A DNA stretch of 41,633 nt from an uncultured Nonlabens sp. (GCF_947495285.1 NZ_CANLXZ010000031.1:1-41633); one strand, 5' to 3'; positions 26,608 through 35,439 are shown, numbered from the stretch's first letter. Numbers and translations: made by a program. Notes: generated from the letters alone by a model not told the origin.

Positions 26608-26623
26608 AAGGACCTAGGTCCTT
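26608..26623. promoter_or_regulatory. 16-bp palindrome between the small protein and receptor genes
   Basis: AAGGACCTAGGTCCTT is a perfect palindrome in the 53-nt gap between the two minus-strand genes. It could be an operator, an mRNA-processing hairpin or a weak attenuator; no T run follows closely on the minus strand. Confidence 0.4.
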
Positions 26624-26632
26624 TTAAGATAT

Positions 26633-26920
26633 TTAAATAGTGTAAGGCGGTGGCCTGGTAGTGTGGATGGTAGGCTGAGAGTCGGTTTTTGCAAACACGA
26701 TATCTACTACTATGCTTTCTGTAAAAGGAGTAATTTCTAAAACCTGAAAATCTACCGGAGACGATAGATCAAAAGATTGTGACTGAAAGTCATGAGCGAC
26801 TATACAAATCGCACACTCCTGCTCATGGTCATCATGAGAAAATTCATGAACCACAGAAAGTTGTGCTACAGTAAAAAGTAGCAACAGCAAAGAGGCTATT
26901 ATGGATTTATAATTAGTCAA
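26633..26920 (-). CDS. Small His/Cys-rich exported or membrane-anchored protein
   Basis: A 95-residue protein with an N-terminal hydrophobic segment (5-21), either a signal peptide or an anchor. Right after it comes a cluster of potential metal ligands: H25, H29, H32, C36, C39 and H43 in 'HEFSHDDHEQECAICIVAH'. The C-terminal half is hydrophobic-rich and ends 'TTRPPPYTI'. The arrangement recalls DUF2946-type proteins found in copper and zinc loci, but I cannot assign it firmly. It is the first gene of the probable operon with the TonB receptor and its lipoprotein. Periplasmic metal binding or delivery is inference from the ligand cluster and context. Confidence 0.7.
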   Translation of the reverse strand: MTNYKSIIASLLLLLFTVAQLSVVHEFSHDDHEQECAICIVAHDFQSQSFDLSSPVDFQVLEITPFTESIVVDIVFAKTDSQPTIHTTRPPPYTI

Positions 26921-27066
26921 GGGACGAAGGTAAACTATGTTTTGTTAAAAAAAAATTAAGAGGACAAAAAAGACGGATTAGGTAATTTTTTTAATATTTC
27001 AAATTCATTGGCAATTATTCTTTCAAATAAAAAGCTACTACACAAACACTTGCTAGTGTGTTGTTT

Positions 27067-27268
27067 AAATAGGGAGCAATGTTACCGCAAGTTTTACGTT
27101 ACTTAATTCTAGTCTAGATCGCTGGGATGGTAAGGGTACAGTGGCTTTTAAAAGTTCTTGTAATAGATGTTGTGGCACTGATGATGTGCAAACCACCACT
27201 AGTGTCATAGTGATAGTAGAAGCACTGTTGTCCTCTTACAAATCATTAACGGTAACATCTCCATATTT
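27067..27268. repeat. About 200-bp imperfect inverted repeat in a gene-free stretch
   Basis: The 605-nt gap 26921-27525 has no credible gene. Inside it, outer arms pair as AAATA (27067-27071) with TATTT (27264-27268), GGAG (27073-27076) with CTCC (27259-27262), and ATGTTACCG (27079-27087) with CGGTAACAT (27250-27258). Further in, the segment around 27127-27150 (containing GGTACAGTGGCTTTTA) resembles the complement of 27212-27238, and the centre holds GTGG...CCAC and GCAC...GTGC hairpins. It would fold as a long rod. Either a structured RNA/leader of the minus-strand metal operon or a small non-autonomous mobile-element relic fits. Confidence 0.55.
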
Positions 27269-27413
27269 CATTAGGTGGATATTATTATGCTATGTCAGCC
27301 CTTGTTATTGATACTATCGTTGTATGAAAGATGTTGAAAGCAAGGAGATGGAGATAGTGTAAATAACATTATGATTTATAAGAATTTACATAATAATCTC
27401 AATTATGATCTTT

Positions 27414-27440
27414 AAAAAGGTCAAAGGCTATGATCTTTTT
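27414..27440. terminator. Probable terminator of the porin gene
   Basis: Stem AAAAAGGTC (27414-27422) and GATCTTTTT (27432-27440) with one G-U pair, loop of 9. It lies about 85 nt past the porin stop (minus strand), followed there by TTTTTAAA. Confidence 0.45.
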
Positions 27441-27525
27441 AACGATATTCAATTAACAGACTCTAAAAATAAATCTTTAAGGGTTTGTTTACAGGTACTA
27501 GGAAAATATTTCAAATGATAGAGTT

Positions 27526-29499
27526 TTACAGAAAGAAGTTCCAAACTAAACCAAAACGTATTGTAAAGTCTCGATATGGATTACGTGGTGCACTAAAATA
27601 ATCGGTGTTACTTGCAAAAAGTTGATTAGCGTGTTCTAACTTAAAGAAGATCCTGGTCTGTTTTACTTTTGCGTTAACAAATAAGTCTACCATAGGAAAA
27701 CCGCCTAATTTATCTGTGTTTTGACTGTAGAATTCACCTAGGACAGGATCATAACCATCCATGAAGTATTTAGTAAAGTATTTTGCTGTGATACCAGTTT
27801 GAAGTAATAGAGCATTTTTAAACAATCTGTTTTTATAATAAAAAGTGCTGCGAGCTGTAAAATCTGGGACATTAATTAAGTCGCCAGTCTGTGTGACGTT
27901 TTGATACATGATGGTATTATCTAGTCCGTATTTTCTTAAAAATTTAATGTCCTTATTAACTTTAATTTTTAAATATGTGATATCTCCACTAGTTTGTACT
28001 GGTGTTGCGTTGTAACCAGTAATAGTACCGTCTGTATCTGTTATTTCTGTTTGTGAGAAATATGCATGGTCTTGAATGGTAGTAAAGGTTACCTGAGCAT
28101 TTATAAATTTATCAGAGTTGATTTTAAAGTTAAGTTCTTGTTTTTTTAAGTTGTTAAAATTGTTTTGCCAGTTGTAATTGATATAATCACTTTGATGAAG
28201 TGTGTAAATAAAATCTGGAGCTCTGGAACTTATAGCAATTCCAGCTTTTACATCAAAATCTTTGAATTTATATGAAGCCTGACCGTTTATAAACTGACCG
28301 TCTAGGTCACCAGCTATATTAACACCACCATTTGCTGTAATATCAAATTTACCGATACGTTTTCTAAACTCTGCTTTAAATTGATAAAGTTCGCCTATTA
28401 ATCTGTTATTGATAACGCCACTGTTTTGATTTATCAATCGGTCATAACCATAGTTGTATTTGTGTCTAGCCACACCGGCTTTGTAGTAACCTAATAAATG
28501 ATGTTCATAAGAGGCACCAGCCTCTATCATTCCTTCTTCGAGATCTGTTTTGTCTTCAAGATTTGTAGTTATGTAGGATTCTCCTAGAAACTCTTCGTCG
28601 GCAGTGTCTTGAGAATATCTATAGAATTTATCTTCATAGAAGGCTTTGTTGTAGATGCGGCCGCTGTAATAAGAGGTACTGTCTTTGTTTCCTATTAATT
28701 CATAATCATGGTCTATGTAAAAACGTTTACCATCTAGGGTGCTCTCTGCATTAGTTAAATTAGGTTCTAAACGACCTCGATTACTTAAATCTTCTATGTC
28801 GTCTATAAAACCTTGAAGAGATGCAGCTTCTAGACCTCCATTTTCTTGATTAAAATGATCTTGAAATACGGTATGTACTCTTAATCTGTATCTTTTGTTC
28901 TTTGATGTGTAAGTAGATGTAAATTTAAAATTACCAGAACTGGTAAGTGTGTTGATATAATCTCCTGCGCTACGAACACCTTTGTAACTTATAGAAAAAT
29001 TAAATTGAGGTGATAAGTTTGAGGTAAAGAGTGCTTCTAGTTGCTGGCCTTGATTTACAACAGTTTTAAAGTACAAATCTGTTAGTGGAGTAGGGACGTA
29101 ATAGTCTAGTATATCATCTATCTGATAATAATTTTGATGCCTGGCTTGTGATCCCATTCTAGGTGATAGTAGATCGAGGTCAAAACTTTTACCTAATTCA
29201 TTATAAGGTTGCCCTACGTTATGAAATGGAATGTATTCAAAGTCATCCTTGCGCAAAAAATTGAATTTAAAATCCTTTGCCATGGTAAGCGTCGTATCTA
29301 GGTAAGTAGTGTCTCGCTGTTGAGTGATTATCAAATAATCTGTAATAGGTGGTTTTTCTCCTTTGACACTGACCTCTTTTTCCTGGGTAGGGTTATTAAG
29401 GTTATCATATGTTTCTGTTTCATTTTGCCCAAAGGTTTCTTTTTTTTGAGAAAAAAGGAATAAAGGCATCAAAAACAATAAAAATAAAAGATGTTTCAT
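27526..29499 (-). CDS. Putative outer-membrane porin (Porin_10 family)
   Basis: A 657-residue protein from ATG 29499, where the signal peptide MKHLLFLLFLMPLFLFSQ starts; the frame is open nine codons further. After a linker, 'DTTLTMAKDFKFNFLRKDDFEYIPFHNVGQPYNELG' and 'PRMGSQARHQNYYQIDDILDYYVPTPLTDLYFKTV' are conserved in the Bacteroidota putative-porin family (formerly a DUF). The rest is alternating amphipathic strands typical of a large barrel, ending 'FTIRFGLVWNFFL' with the terminal aromatic residue. The transported solute is unknown. It is divergent from rnhB, and the two genes share a 78-nt region holding two TACTTTTG boxes. Confidence 0.85.
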   Translation of the reverse strand: MKHLLFLLFLMPLFLFSQKKETFGQNETETYDNLNNPTQEKEVSVKGEKPPITDYLIITQQRDTTYLDTTLTMAKDFKFNFLRKDDFEYIPFHNVGQPYNELGKSFDLDLLSPRMGSQARHQNYYQIDDILDYYVPTPLTDLYFKTVVNQGQQLEALFTSNLSPQFNFSISYKGVRSAGDYINTLTSSGNFKFTSTYTSKNKRYRLRVHTVFQDHFNQENGGLEAASLQGFIDDIEDLSNRGRLEPNLTNAESTLDGKRFYIDHDYELIGNKDSTSYYSGRIYNKAFYEDKFYRYSQDTADEEFLGESYITTNLEDKTDLEEGMIEAGASYEHHLLGYYKAGVARHKYNYGYDRLINQNSGVINNRLIGELYQFKAEFRKRIGKFDITANGGVNIAGDLDGQFINGQASYKFKDFDVKAGIAISSRAPDFIYTLHQSDYINYNWQNNFNNLKKQELNFKINSDKFINAQVTFTTIQDHAYFSQTEITDTDGTITGYNATPVQTSGDITYLKIKVNKDIKFLRKYGLDNTIMYQNVTQTGDLINVPDFTARSTFYYKNRLFKNALLLQTGITAKYFTKYFMDGYDPVLGEFYSQNTDKLGGFPMVDLFVNAKVKQTRIFFKLEHANQLFASNTDYFSAPRNPYRDFTIRFGLVWNFFL

Positions 29500-29523
29500 A
29501 AAAAAAGGTACGCTCTCAGGCTT

Positions 29524-29531
29524 CAAAAGTA
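29524..29531 (-). promoter_or_regulatory. -7 box of the porin gene
   Basis: TACTTTTG on the minus strand (29531-29524), 24 nt before ATG 29499, fits TAnnTTTG. It faces an identical box for rnhB 34 nt away. No clear -33 TTG. Confidence 0.55.
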
Positions 29532-29565
29532 ACCATTTAAACGTTTTTAAACTGGTGGTATTATG

Positions 29566-29573
29566 TACTTTTG
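29566..29573 (+). promoter_or_regulatory. -7 box of rnhB, 3 nt before the start codon
   Basis: TACTTTTG ends 3 nt before ATG 29577. Initiation 4-7 nt downstream would place the 5' end at the start codon, again predicting a leaderless mRNA. Confidence 0.5.
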
Positions 29574-29576
29574 AAA

Positions 29577-30158
29577 ATGCTTTTAAAACAAATACATAAA
29601 GGGATTATAGAATGTGGTACAGATGAGGCTGGTCGTGGGTGTCTTTCTGGTCCAGTAACAGCTGCTGCCGTAATATTACCTCTAGACTTTGAGTCTTCTC
29701 TTTTAAATGATAGTAAGAAGCTTTCGCGAAAGCGTAGGTATGAACTAAGGACATTAATAGAAGAACAGGCTCTAGATTATCATGTCTCTCATGTAATGAT
29801 GGGTGAAATAGACCAGATTAATATTTTACAAGCAAGTCTTCTTGCGATGCACCAGGCTATAGATGGTCTTAAATTAAGGCCAGAACATATCGCCGTGGAT
29901 GGTAATAAATTTAATCCCTATCCTGAAGTAGGGTCTACAACAGTTATAAAAGGTGATGGAAAGTATCTACATATAGCTGCAGCATCTATTCTAGCTAAAA
30001 CATATAGAGATGACTACATGGCTGCCATAGCACTGGAACATCCTGAGTATGGTTGGGAACAAAATCAAGGTTATCCCACTAAAAAACATAGAGCAGCAAT
30101 AAAAAAATACGGTGCCACACCATACCATCGCATGAGTTTTAAGTTGTTGCCAGATTAA
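29577..30158 (+). CDS. rnhB: Ribonuclease HII
   Basis: Removes RNA from RNA-DNA hybrids and single ribonucleotides from DNA. From ATG 29577 the protein has 193 residues; an alternative TTG at 29571 is part of the -7 box and is not preferred. The metal-binding motif is '[19 protein letters not shown]' (Asp16-Glu17). 'AVDGNKF' carries the next Asp and '[15 protein letters not shown]' the last, so the DEDD set is intact. '[17 protein letters not shown]' and 'HRMSFK' complete the family pattern. A dispersed palindrome sits in '[11 protein letters not shown]', a variable basic loop. Confidence 0.96.
   Translation: MLLKQIHKGIIECGTDEAGRGCLSGPVTAAAVILPLDFESSLLNDSKKLSRKRRYELRTLIEEQALDYHVSHVMMGEIDQINILQASLLAMHQAIDGLKLRPEHIAVDGNKFNPYPEVGSTTVIKGDGKYLHIAAASILAKTYRDDYMAAIALEHPEYGWEQNQGYPTKKHRAAIKKYGATPYHRMSFKLLPD
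29720..29733. repeat. Dispersed palindrome GCTTTCGCGAAAGC, copy 6
   Basis: Perfect 14-bp palindrome in rnhB, read in the third possible frame: CTT-TCG-CGA-AAG (LSRK). Confidence 0.9.
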
Positions 30159-30241
30159 TTTTAATAGATGTATAAGTTGTTCTTAAATATGTGGTTTAGA
30201 AGTAATTTCATTTTTATTTTTGCCCACCCCAAATTAATTTT

Positions 30242-32674
30242 ATGCGTCATTTTTTAGTCTTTATAATCAGTATCTTAATAATTAGTGGCTGTAAAGAAAA
30301 TCAGGTTATTAATCATGATCTGATAAATCGCATTCCGACAGATTCTAAGATTGTCTTGCATACAGATAATCTCAAAGATTTAGATCATTTTTTTAGTAAT
30401 AACGCATTGTGTCAGGAGGTTTCTAATCTCTCGCGTGTTAAAGAATTAAAAGCCGCAGCATCATTTTTAAAATATTATGATCTAGAAGATGACTCTCTCA
30501 TAGCGTTGAGTATACAGGGTAAAAATGAAGTAGTCATTACGCTTATAACTTCATCTATTGAGCAAGTTGTGGATTCTACTAGTGTGACATCATTAATTAA
30601 TTATAATAATGAAGAAATTGTCAAAACGCATAAACCTGATGGAGACTATTTTGCAATTAACCATAAAGGAATGCATCTGGCCAGTTCTTCTCAATTAGTG
30701 ATAGAAAGTTTAATTAGAAGAAATGTAGATGATTACGTTTTTGACGATGGATTTAAGAAAATTTACCAAAGAACAAAAAGTGGTACTACCTTTTTTGTAA
30801 AAGCCACAGAAAAGAAATGGTTAGAACAATTTTTATTAGGTAAGAATATAAATGACAACGGTAATTATGCACAATGGTACCAGCTAGAGGTACAACCTAA
30901 TGATGTTGCACTACAATTAAATGGTGTGATCACTTATCGAGATAGTGTGAAAATGCATCATGATTTATATAATCATATTCAATCTACAGAAAATCGTATA
31001 CAAGAAATTGTGCCAGTAAATTTGGGTAGTGTAAAATCGGTTACCTATAAGAACCCATCTCAGCTAATAGAAAACTTAAAAAGATTTCATAATAACGATG
31101 TAAAAGTAGGTAGTCAGCTCAAAGATATACTGAATAATACTCAAGAAATGAGTGAAGTTTATCTAAAAGACTCTAATGCTCTGGTGTTTACCTTAAAACC
31201 ATATGAGGCTTTATTTATGAATCTGGACAGTCTTTCTAGCGCAAAGTCTACTTACAGAAATCAGGTAATTTATGAGCTTACTAATCCTGTAAAAACAGCA
31301 GCAATACAACCGCTTATAGTCGCTAGAGAGTATAAGTACGTTACGGTTATAGAACAGCACATTATTTTTTCTAACAGTTCTACAGTACTTGAAGAGTTTA
31401 TATCTAATTTCCAGAATAAAACAGTACTAGCAGAGCAATCATGGTGGAAAAAATCGAGCCAGGCTTTAAGTTCTACCAGTAGTTTACTCGAGATAACTGG
31501 TCTCAAGCAATTTAAAGATCTGGCATTAAAAAGTAGTAAAGGAGATTTTAAAATCATTAAAAAAATAGATAAAGACGTTTATCCACTTGTGATAAGTCAG
31601 TATGTTCATGAAGATGAATATGCTCATTATCATATGCTTATTCCTTTTGTAAATAGGAACGACATAGAACAGCAAGTAAGTCAGATAGGAACTTATAAAT
31701 CATCTAAGAAGATTGTAGCAGGTCCATTCTTATTTCCTAATCATTTAAATAAGAAGTATGACGTAGTTTTTCAGGATAAGGATTTTACCTTGCACTTGTT
31801 ATCAGATACAGGTTTAAAAAGGTGGAGTAAAAAGCTAGATGGTCTTATTTTAGGGAACATAGAGGTAACAGATGCTTACAAGAATGGTCGCAAACAGATG
31901 GCATTTGCAACCAGTAGCTCGGTTTATTTTCTAGATAGAAATGGTAAGGATGTGAATACATATCCTAAAAGATTTAAAGATCTTATTACACAACCTTTAA
32001 GCGTCTTTGATTATGATGGTAAAAGAGATTATCGTTTTTTAGTGACCCAAGGAGACGAGCTGTTGATGATGGATCGAGATGGTAAAACGGTAACTGGTTT
32101 TAAATACAAAAGAGGTGCTACTATAAAATCTCAACCTAGACATATACGTGTCAGAAAGAAAGATTTTATAGTCTTTGCAAAAAAAGATAATTCTATAGCT
32201 TTATTAAATAGAAGAGGTGGAGTGCGTACAGTAATTAATAAAAAGGTAAAGTTAACCTCTCAAATATTCTTACATAAAAATAAAGCAATTGCTCTTACAG
32301 AGAGTGGTAAGTTGCTAGAGTTGGATCCTATAAAAGGAACTCTTAAGTACACGAGCGATTATTCTAAAGACGCAAGGCTAGATGCTACGAGTTCAATTAA
32401 ATTGATACAAGATAATAATAAACTCATTATTAATAATAAAAAAATATCATTGCCATACGGTTCTTATCTTGCGGCACATGTAGAACATTTATCTAGCGGT
32501 GATTTTATTCATGTAATAGAAACGGGAGAACACAGAGTGTATATTCTAAATAAAAATGGTGAAGTTTTATCTTCATTTCCAGTTTATGGAGAATCGCAAA
32601 GTGATGTCGCACAATCTAAAAAAAGATATTTATCTACCCTAGATGGAGATGAAGTAATTATTTATGAATGGTAA
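30242..32674 (+). CDS. Large lipoprotein of unknown function, beta-propeller-like C-terminus
   Basis: An 810-residue lipoprotein (Cys17 in 'LIISGCKEN'). The N-terminal ~470 residues resemble a DUF3352-like domain: 'LINRIPTDSKIVLHTDNLKDLDHFFSNN' followed by repeated 'VIESLI/LEEFISN' helices. From about residue 500 on, short beta repeats appear ('YDVVFQDKDFTLHLLSDTGLKRWSKKLDG', 'SSVYFLDRNGKDVNTYPKRF', 'DELLMMDRDGKTVTGFKYKRG', 'HRVYILNKNGEVLSSFPVYG'), each with an 'L.D..G' turn, as in a seven- or eight-bladed propeller. From memory the gene follows rnhB in many Flavobacteriia. The function is not known; an envelope-assembly role would be speculation. Confidence 0.75.
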   Translation: MRHFLVFIISILIISGCKENQVINHDLINRIPTDSKIVLHTDNLKDLDHFFSNNALCQEVSNLSRVKELKAAASFLKYYDLEDDSLIALSIQGKNEVVITLITSSIEQVVDSTSVTSLINYNNEEIVKTHKPDGDYFAINHKGMHLASSSQLVIESLIRRNVDDYVFDDGFKKIYQRTKSGTTFFVKATEKKWLEQFLLGKNINDNGNYAQWYQLEVQPNDVALQLNGVITYRDSVKMHHDLYNHIQSTENRIQEIVPVNLGSVKSVTYKNPSQLIENLKRFHNNDVKVGSQLKDILNNTQEMSEVYLKDSNALVFTLKPYEALFMNLDSLSSAKSTYRNQVIYELTNPVKTAAIQPLIVAREYKYVTVIEQHIIFSNSSTVLEEFISNFQNKTVLAEQSWWKKSSQALSSTSSLLEITGLKQFKDLALKSSKGDFKIIKKIDKDVYPLVISQYVHEDEYAHYHMLIPFVNRNDIEQQVSQIGTYKSSKKIVAGPFLFPNHLNKKYDVVFQDKDFTLHLLSDTGLKRWSKKLDGLILGNIEVTDAYKNGRKQMAFATSSSVYFLDRNGKDVNTYPKRFKDLITQPLSVFDYDGKRDYRFLVTQGDELLMMDRDGKTVTGFKYKRGATIKSQPRHIRVRKKDFIVFAKKDNSIALLNRRGGVRTVINKKVKLTSQIFLHKNKAIALTESGKLLELDPIKGTLKYTSDYSKDARLDATSSIKLIQDNNKLIINNKKISLPYGSYLAAHVEHLSSGDFIHVIETGEHRVYILNKNGEVLSSFPVYGESQSDVAQSKKRYLSTLDGDEVIIYEW

Positions 32675-32685
32675 AATATTTGAGG

Positions 32686-33774
32686 CTATTCATTTGATAG
32701 GGAAAACGTTATCTCGAACTCGTCGATAATTTCCTGTACACACTTTTCTGACGCGCTAAATAAGGTATCGTCGTTAAATGATTTTATTTTATCCCTATAA
32801 TCAGTAAATGGAGCAGTGCCATAAATATTTGAAATTTGAGGGTGTACGTAATATTTTTTGCACACAGCTCTTGTGTTGCCTAATGCCGCCGCTGCTGCGT
32901 CATAACCTTGTAAAATATTTTTGTCGCGTTCTTTTTCTGATGTAGGCTGGGGAAATTCTATCATTTTCTCAAAGAATTCTCTAGTAGCTCCCCATGTTCT
33001 AAAATCCTTTGCGCTGAATATTTCTCCAGCTATTTCATGGATGTAATCGTTAATCATGCCGCTGTCTATCGCGTGATGTTTACCGTCTTTATCATAAAAT
33101 TTAAAAAGTTCCCAGCCAGGAATTTCTTCACACTGGTGTATAGATTCTATTAACTCTGGGTTTTCTATCGTTGTGTTTTGTACAACACCCTTTTTACCAG
33201 TAAAAGAAAATAGAACTCGACCATCTTCCTCATCTACATGTTTATTCCTCAAAGTAGAAAGTCCGTAGGTTTTATTTTTATCTGCATAATATTGGTTACC
33301 TACTCTGATATAGGTTAAATCCATAATAGATACGACTAGAGCTAGACATTTCTCTCTAGGCATTCCTTTCAGATCCAGGTTTTTTTGTAATCTTTTTCTA
33401 ATTTTGGGTAACGCTTTCGCGAAAGCGGACATTTTAAAAAACTTAGTCTGATTACGTAATAAGGTCCATACGTTATGATATAAATAGACTTTTCTTCCTT
33501 TATCATCTCTTCCTACCGCTTGTAAATGGCCGTTGGGGATTTTACTTATACGCACCTCTTTCCATGCCGGTGGTATAACTAGTGTTTTTATTCTTTTTAA
33601 TTGTTTTACGTCACTTAATCTTTTTTTGTTGTCCATTAAATAAGTGAAGCCATTACCATACTTTTTACGATGTATAGAAAGATGTTGATCCTGAATGTAA
33701 ACTAAATCGGCTAGATGTGCGGCCGCTTCTGGTTGGGTAAGGCATTCTTTTATTTGTTTTGGGGTCAGTGTCAT
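32686..33774 (-). CDS. DNA topoisomerase IB (poxvirus-like)
   Basis: Relaxes supercoils by a transient 3'-phosphotyrosyl link. From ATG 33774 it has 362 residues, normal for bacterial type IB enzymes. The N-terminal DNA-clamp domain includes 'YLMDNKKRLSDVKQLKRIKTLVIPPAWKEV'. The catalytic core shows Arg in 'IRVGNQYYADKNKTYGLSTLRNKHV', Lys in 'FSFTGKKG', 'FSAKDFRTWGATREF' and the nucleophile Tyr in 'CKKYYVHPQI'. A TTG two codons upstream belongs to the -7 box and is not the start. A dispersed palindrome encodes 'SAFAKALPKIRKRL' in the linker between clamp and core. It converges on the lipoprotein gene with an 11-nt gap. Confidence 0.94.
   Translation of the reverse strand: MTLTPKQIKECLTQPEAAAHLADLVYIQDQHLSIHRKKYGNGFTYLMDNKKRLSDVKQLKRIKTLVIPPAWKEVRISKIPNGHLQAVGRDDKGRKVYLYHNVWTLLRNQTKFFKMSAFAKALPKIRKRLQKNLDLKGMPREKCLALVVSIMDLTYIRVGNQYYADKNKTYGLSTLRNKHVDEEDGRVLFSFTGKKGVVQNTTIENPELIESIHQCEEIPGWELFKFYDKDGKHHAIDSGMINDYIHEIAGEIFSAKDFRTWGATREFFEKMIEFPQPTSEKERDKNILQGYDAAAAALGNTRAVCKKYYVHPQISNIYGTAPFTDYRDKIKSFNDDTLFSASEKCVQEIIDEFEITFSLSNE
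33412..33427. repeat. Dispersed palindrome CGCTTTCGCGAAAGCG, copy 7
   Basis: Perfect 16-bp palindrome in the topoisomerase IB gene, read GCT-TTC-GCG-AAA-GCG (AFAKA). Confidence 0.9.
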
Positions 33775-33777
33775 ACT

Positions 33778-33785
33778 CAAATTTA
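33778..33785 (-). promoter_or_regulatory. -7 box of topoisomerase IB, 3 nt before the start codon
   Basis: TAAATTTG on the minus strand (33785-33778) is followed by AGT and then ATG 33774. This is the fourth case here of a -7 box 3-4 nt from the start codon. Confidence 0.5.
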
Positions 33786-33934
33786 ATAGATAGCTGGTTT
33801 TATGCGATCTAATGATTAGGTAATTGGCTATAATTTAAGTTCTTTGTTTATCCATTACAGGTGATTTAAAAGTTAAAGTCCAACACATCTAGTTTTTAAT
33901 ATAAAATAACCTATAATAGGATCAATTAAAAAGT

Positions 33935-33963
33935 TATCTTTGCGTGCAATAAAATTTTATTGC
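33935..33963 (+). promoter_or_regulatory. guaB promoter with an 18-bp palindrome at the predicted start site
   Basis: TATCTTTG (33935-33942) fits the -7 consensus. Three nt later begins the perfect palindrome GCAATAAAATTTTATTGC (33946-33963), whose last base abuts ATG 33964. The predicted transcription start falls in it, so it could be a repressor site or a 5' hairpin that occludes the start codon. Confidence 0.6.
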
Positions 33964-35436
33964 ATGATCTCCCATGATTCCAAGTTCTTAGGTGAAGGTT
34001 TAACCTATGATGACGTACTTCTAGTACCAGCATATAGCGAGGTGCTTCCTAGAGAAGTTAGTATTAAAACTAAATTTACAAGAAACATAACGCTCAATGC
34101 TCCGGTTATATCGGCAGCTATGGATACCGTTACAGAAAGTCGTATGGCTATTGCTATGGCTCAAGAAGGTGGTATAGGTATTTTGCATAAAAACATGACC
34201 ATCGATGCGCAAGCACAAAAAGTACGTCGTGTAAAACGTGCAGAGAGCGGTATGATTATCGATCCAGTAACTCTTACAGAGCAAGCTACGATAGGTCATG
34301 CCAAAGCTAGCATGAGAGAGCACGGGATAGGTGGAATACCTATCATCGATGGAGAAGGATATATAAAAGGGATTATTACTAATCGTGATTTGCGTTTTGA
34401 AAAAGACAATGATAAATCGGTAAAGGAAGTGATGACTTCAGAAAACTTAGTTACTGCAAAGACAGGAACCTCTTTACAAGAGGCTGAGGTTATTTTACAG
34501 GAACATAAAATTGAAAAATTATTAGTTGTAGATGACTCTGGTAAATTAGAAGGTTTAATCACTTTTAGGGACATTACTAAACTTACTTTACAGCCTAATG
34601 CTAGTAAAGACCAGTACGGTCGTTTGCGTGTGGCAGCTGCCATAGGTGTAACAGGTGATGCGCTAGAAAGAGCAGCTGCGCTAGTTGCTGCTGGAGTAGA
34701 TGCTGTAGTTATTGATACGGCTCACGGACATACTAAAGGTGTGGTAGATGTTCTGAAAAGAGTTAAATCAAAATTCCCTCAACTAGATGTAGTAGTAGGT
34801 AATGTTGCTACCTCTGAGGCAGCAAAATACCTGGCAGATGCTGGTGCAGATGCTGTAAAAGTCGGTATAGGTCCTGGGTCTATTTGTACTACTCGCGTGG
34901 TTGCTGGAGTAGGTTTTCCACAGTTAAGTGCTATCATGGAGGCTGCGCACGCTTTAAAAGGAACTGGTGTACCTGTTATTGCAGACGGTGGTATACGCTA
35001 CACTGGTGATATTCCTAAGGCGATAGCCGCAGGAGCAGACTGTGTTATGCTAGGTTCTATGCTAGCTGGTACGACAGAGTCTCCTGGAGAAACTATCATC
35101 TATGACGGTCGTAAATTTAAATCTTACCGTGGTATGGGGTCTGTAGAGGCGATGCAGCACGGTTCTAAAGATCGTTATTTTCAAGACGTAGAAGATGATA
35201 TAAAAAAATTAGTGCCAGAAGGTATCGTGGGACGTGTGCCATATAAAGGGGATCTAGTAGAGAGTATGACGCAGTTCATAGGTGGTTTAAGAGCTGGTAT
35301 GGGTTATTGTGGCGCAAAGGATATTGAGTCTTTAAAAGCATCAGGTCGTTTTGTTAAAATCACCTCGGCAGGAATGATGGAAAGTCACCCACATGATGTT
35401 ACTATTACTAAAGAGGCGCCTAATTACAGTCGATAA
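33964..35436 (+). CDS. guaB: IMP dehydrogenase
   Basis: Oxidises IMP to XMP with NAD, the committed step of guanine nucleotide synthesis. From ATG 33964 it has 490 residues; an in-frame TTG at 33940 lies in the -7 box. The TIM barrel starts with '[21 protein letters not shown]'; two CBS domains are inserted at about 95-210 ('[14 protein letters not shown]', '[19 protein letters not shown]'); the catalytic Cys308 is in '[17 protein letters not shown]'; the IMP loop is '[19 protein letters not shown]' and the flap '[10 protein letters not shown]'. It leads a tightly spaced run with the FAH-family, Hpt and cinA genes (gap of 3 nt, overlap of 4 nt, gap of 0). Confidence 0.97.
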   Translation: MISHDSKFLGEGLTYDDVLLVPAYSEVLPREVSIKTKFTRNITLNAPVISAAMDTVTESRMAIAMAQEGGIGILHKNMTIDAQAQKVRRVKRAESGMIIDPVTLTEQATIGHAKASMREHGIGGIPIIDGEGYIKGIITNRDLRFEKDNDKSVKEVMTSENLVTAKTGTSLQEAEVILQEHKIEKLLVVDDSGKLEGLITFRDITKLTLQPNASKDQYGRLRVAAAIGVTGDALERAAALVAAGVDAVVIDTAHGHTKGVVDVLKRVKSKFPQLDVVVGNVATSEAAKYLADAGADAVKVGIGPGSICTTRVVAGVGFPQLSAIMEAAHALKGTGVPVIADGGIRYTGDIPKAIAAGADCVMLGSMLAGTTESPGETIIYDGRKFKSYRGMGSVEAMQHGSKDRYFQDVEDDIKKLVPEGIVGRVPYKGDLVESMTQFIGGLRAGMGYCGAKDIESLKASGRFVKITSAGMMESHPHDVTITKEAPNYSR

Positions 35437-35439
35437 TAT

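Noticed and set aside
27001..27340. Decayed gene in the gap upstream of the metal operon
   Set aside because: Reading several frames on both strands gave only short segments with no recognisable family; the inverted-repeat structure explains the region better.
34296..34643. 115-codon open frame antisense to guaB, and a 100-codon one at 34021-34323
   Set aside because: Both lie fully within guaB's conserved coding sequence and encode no recognisable protein.
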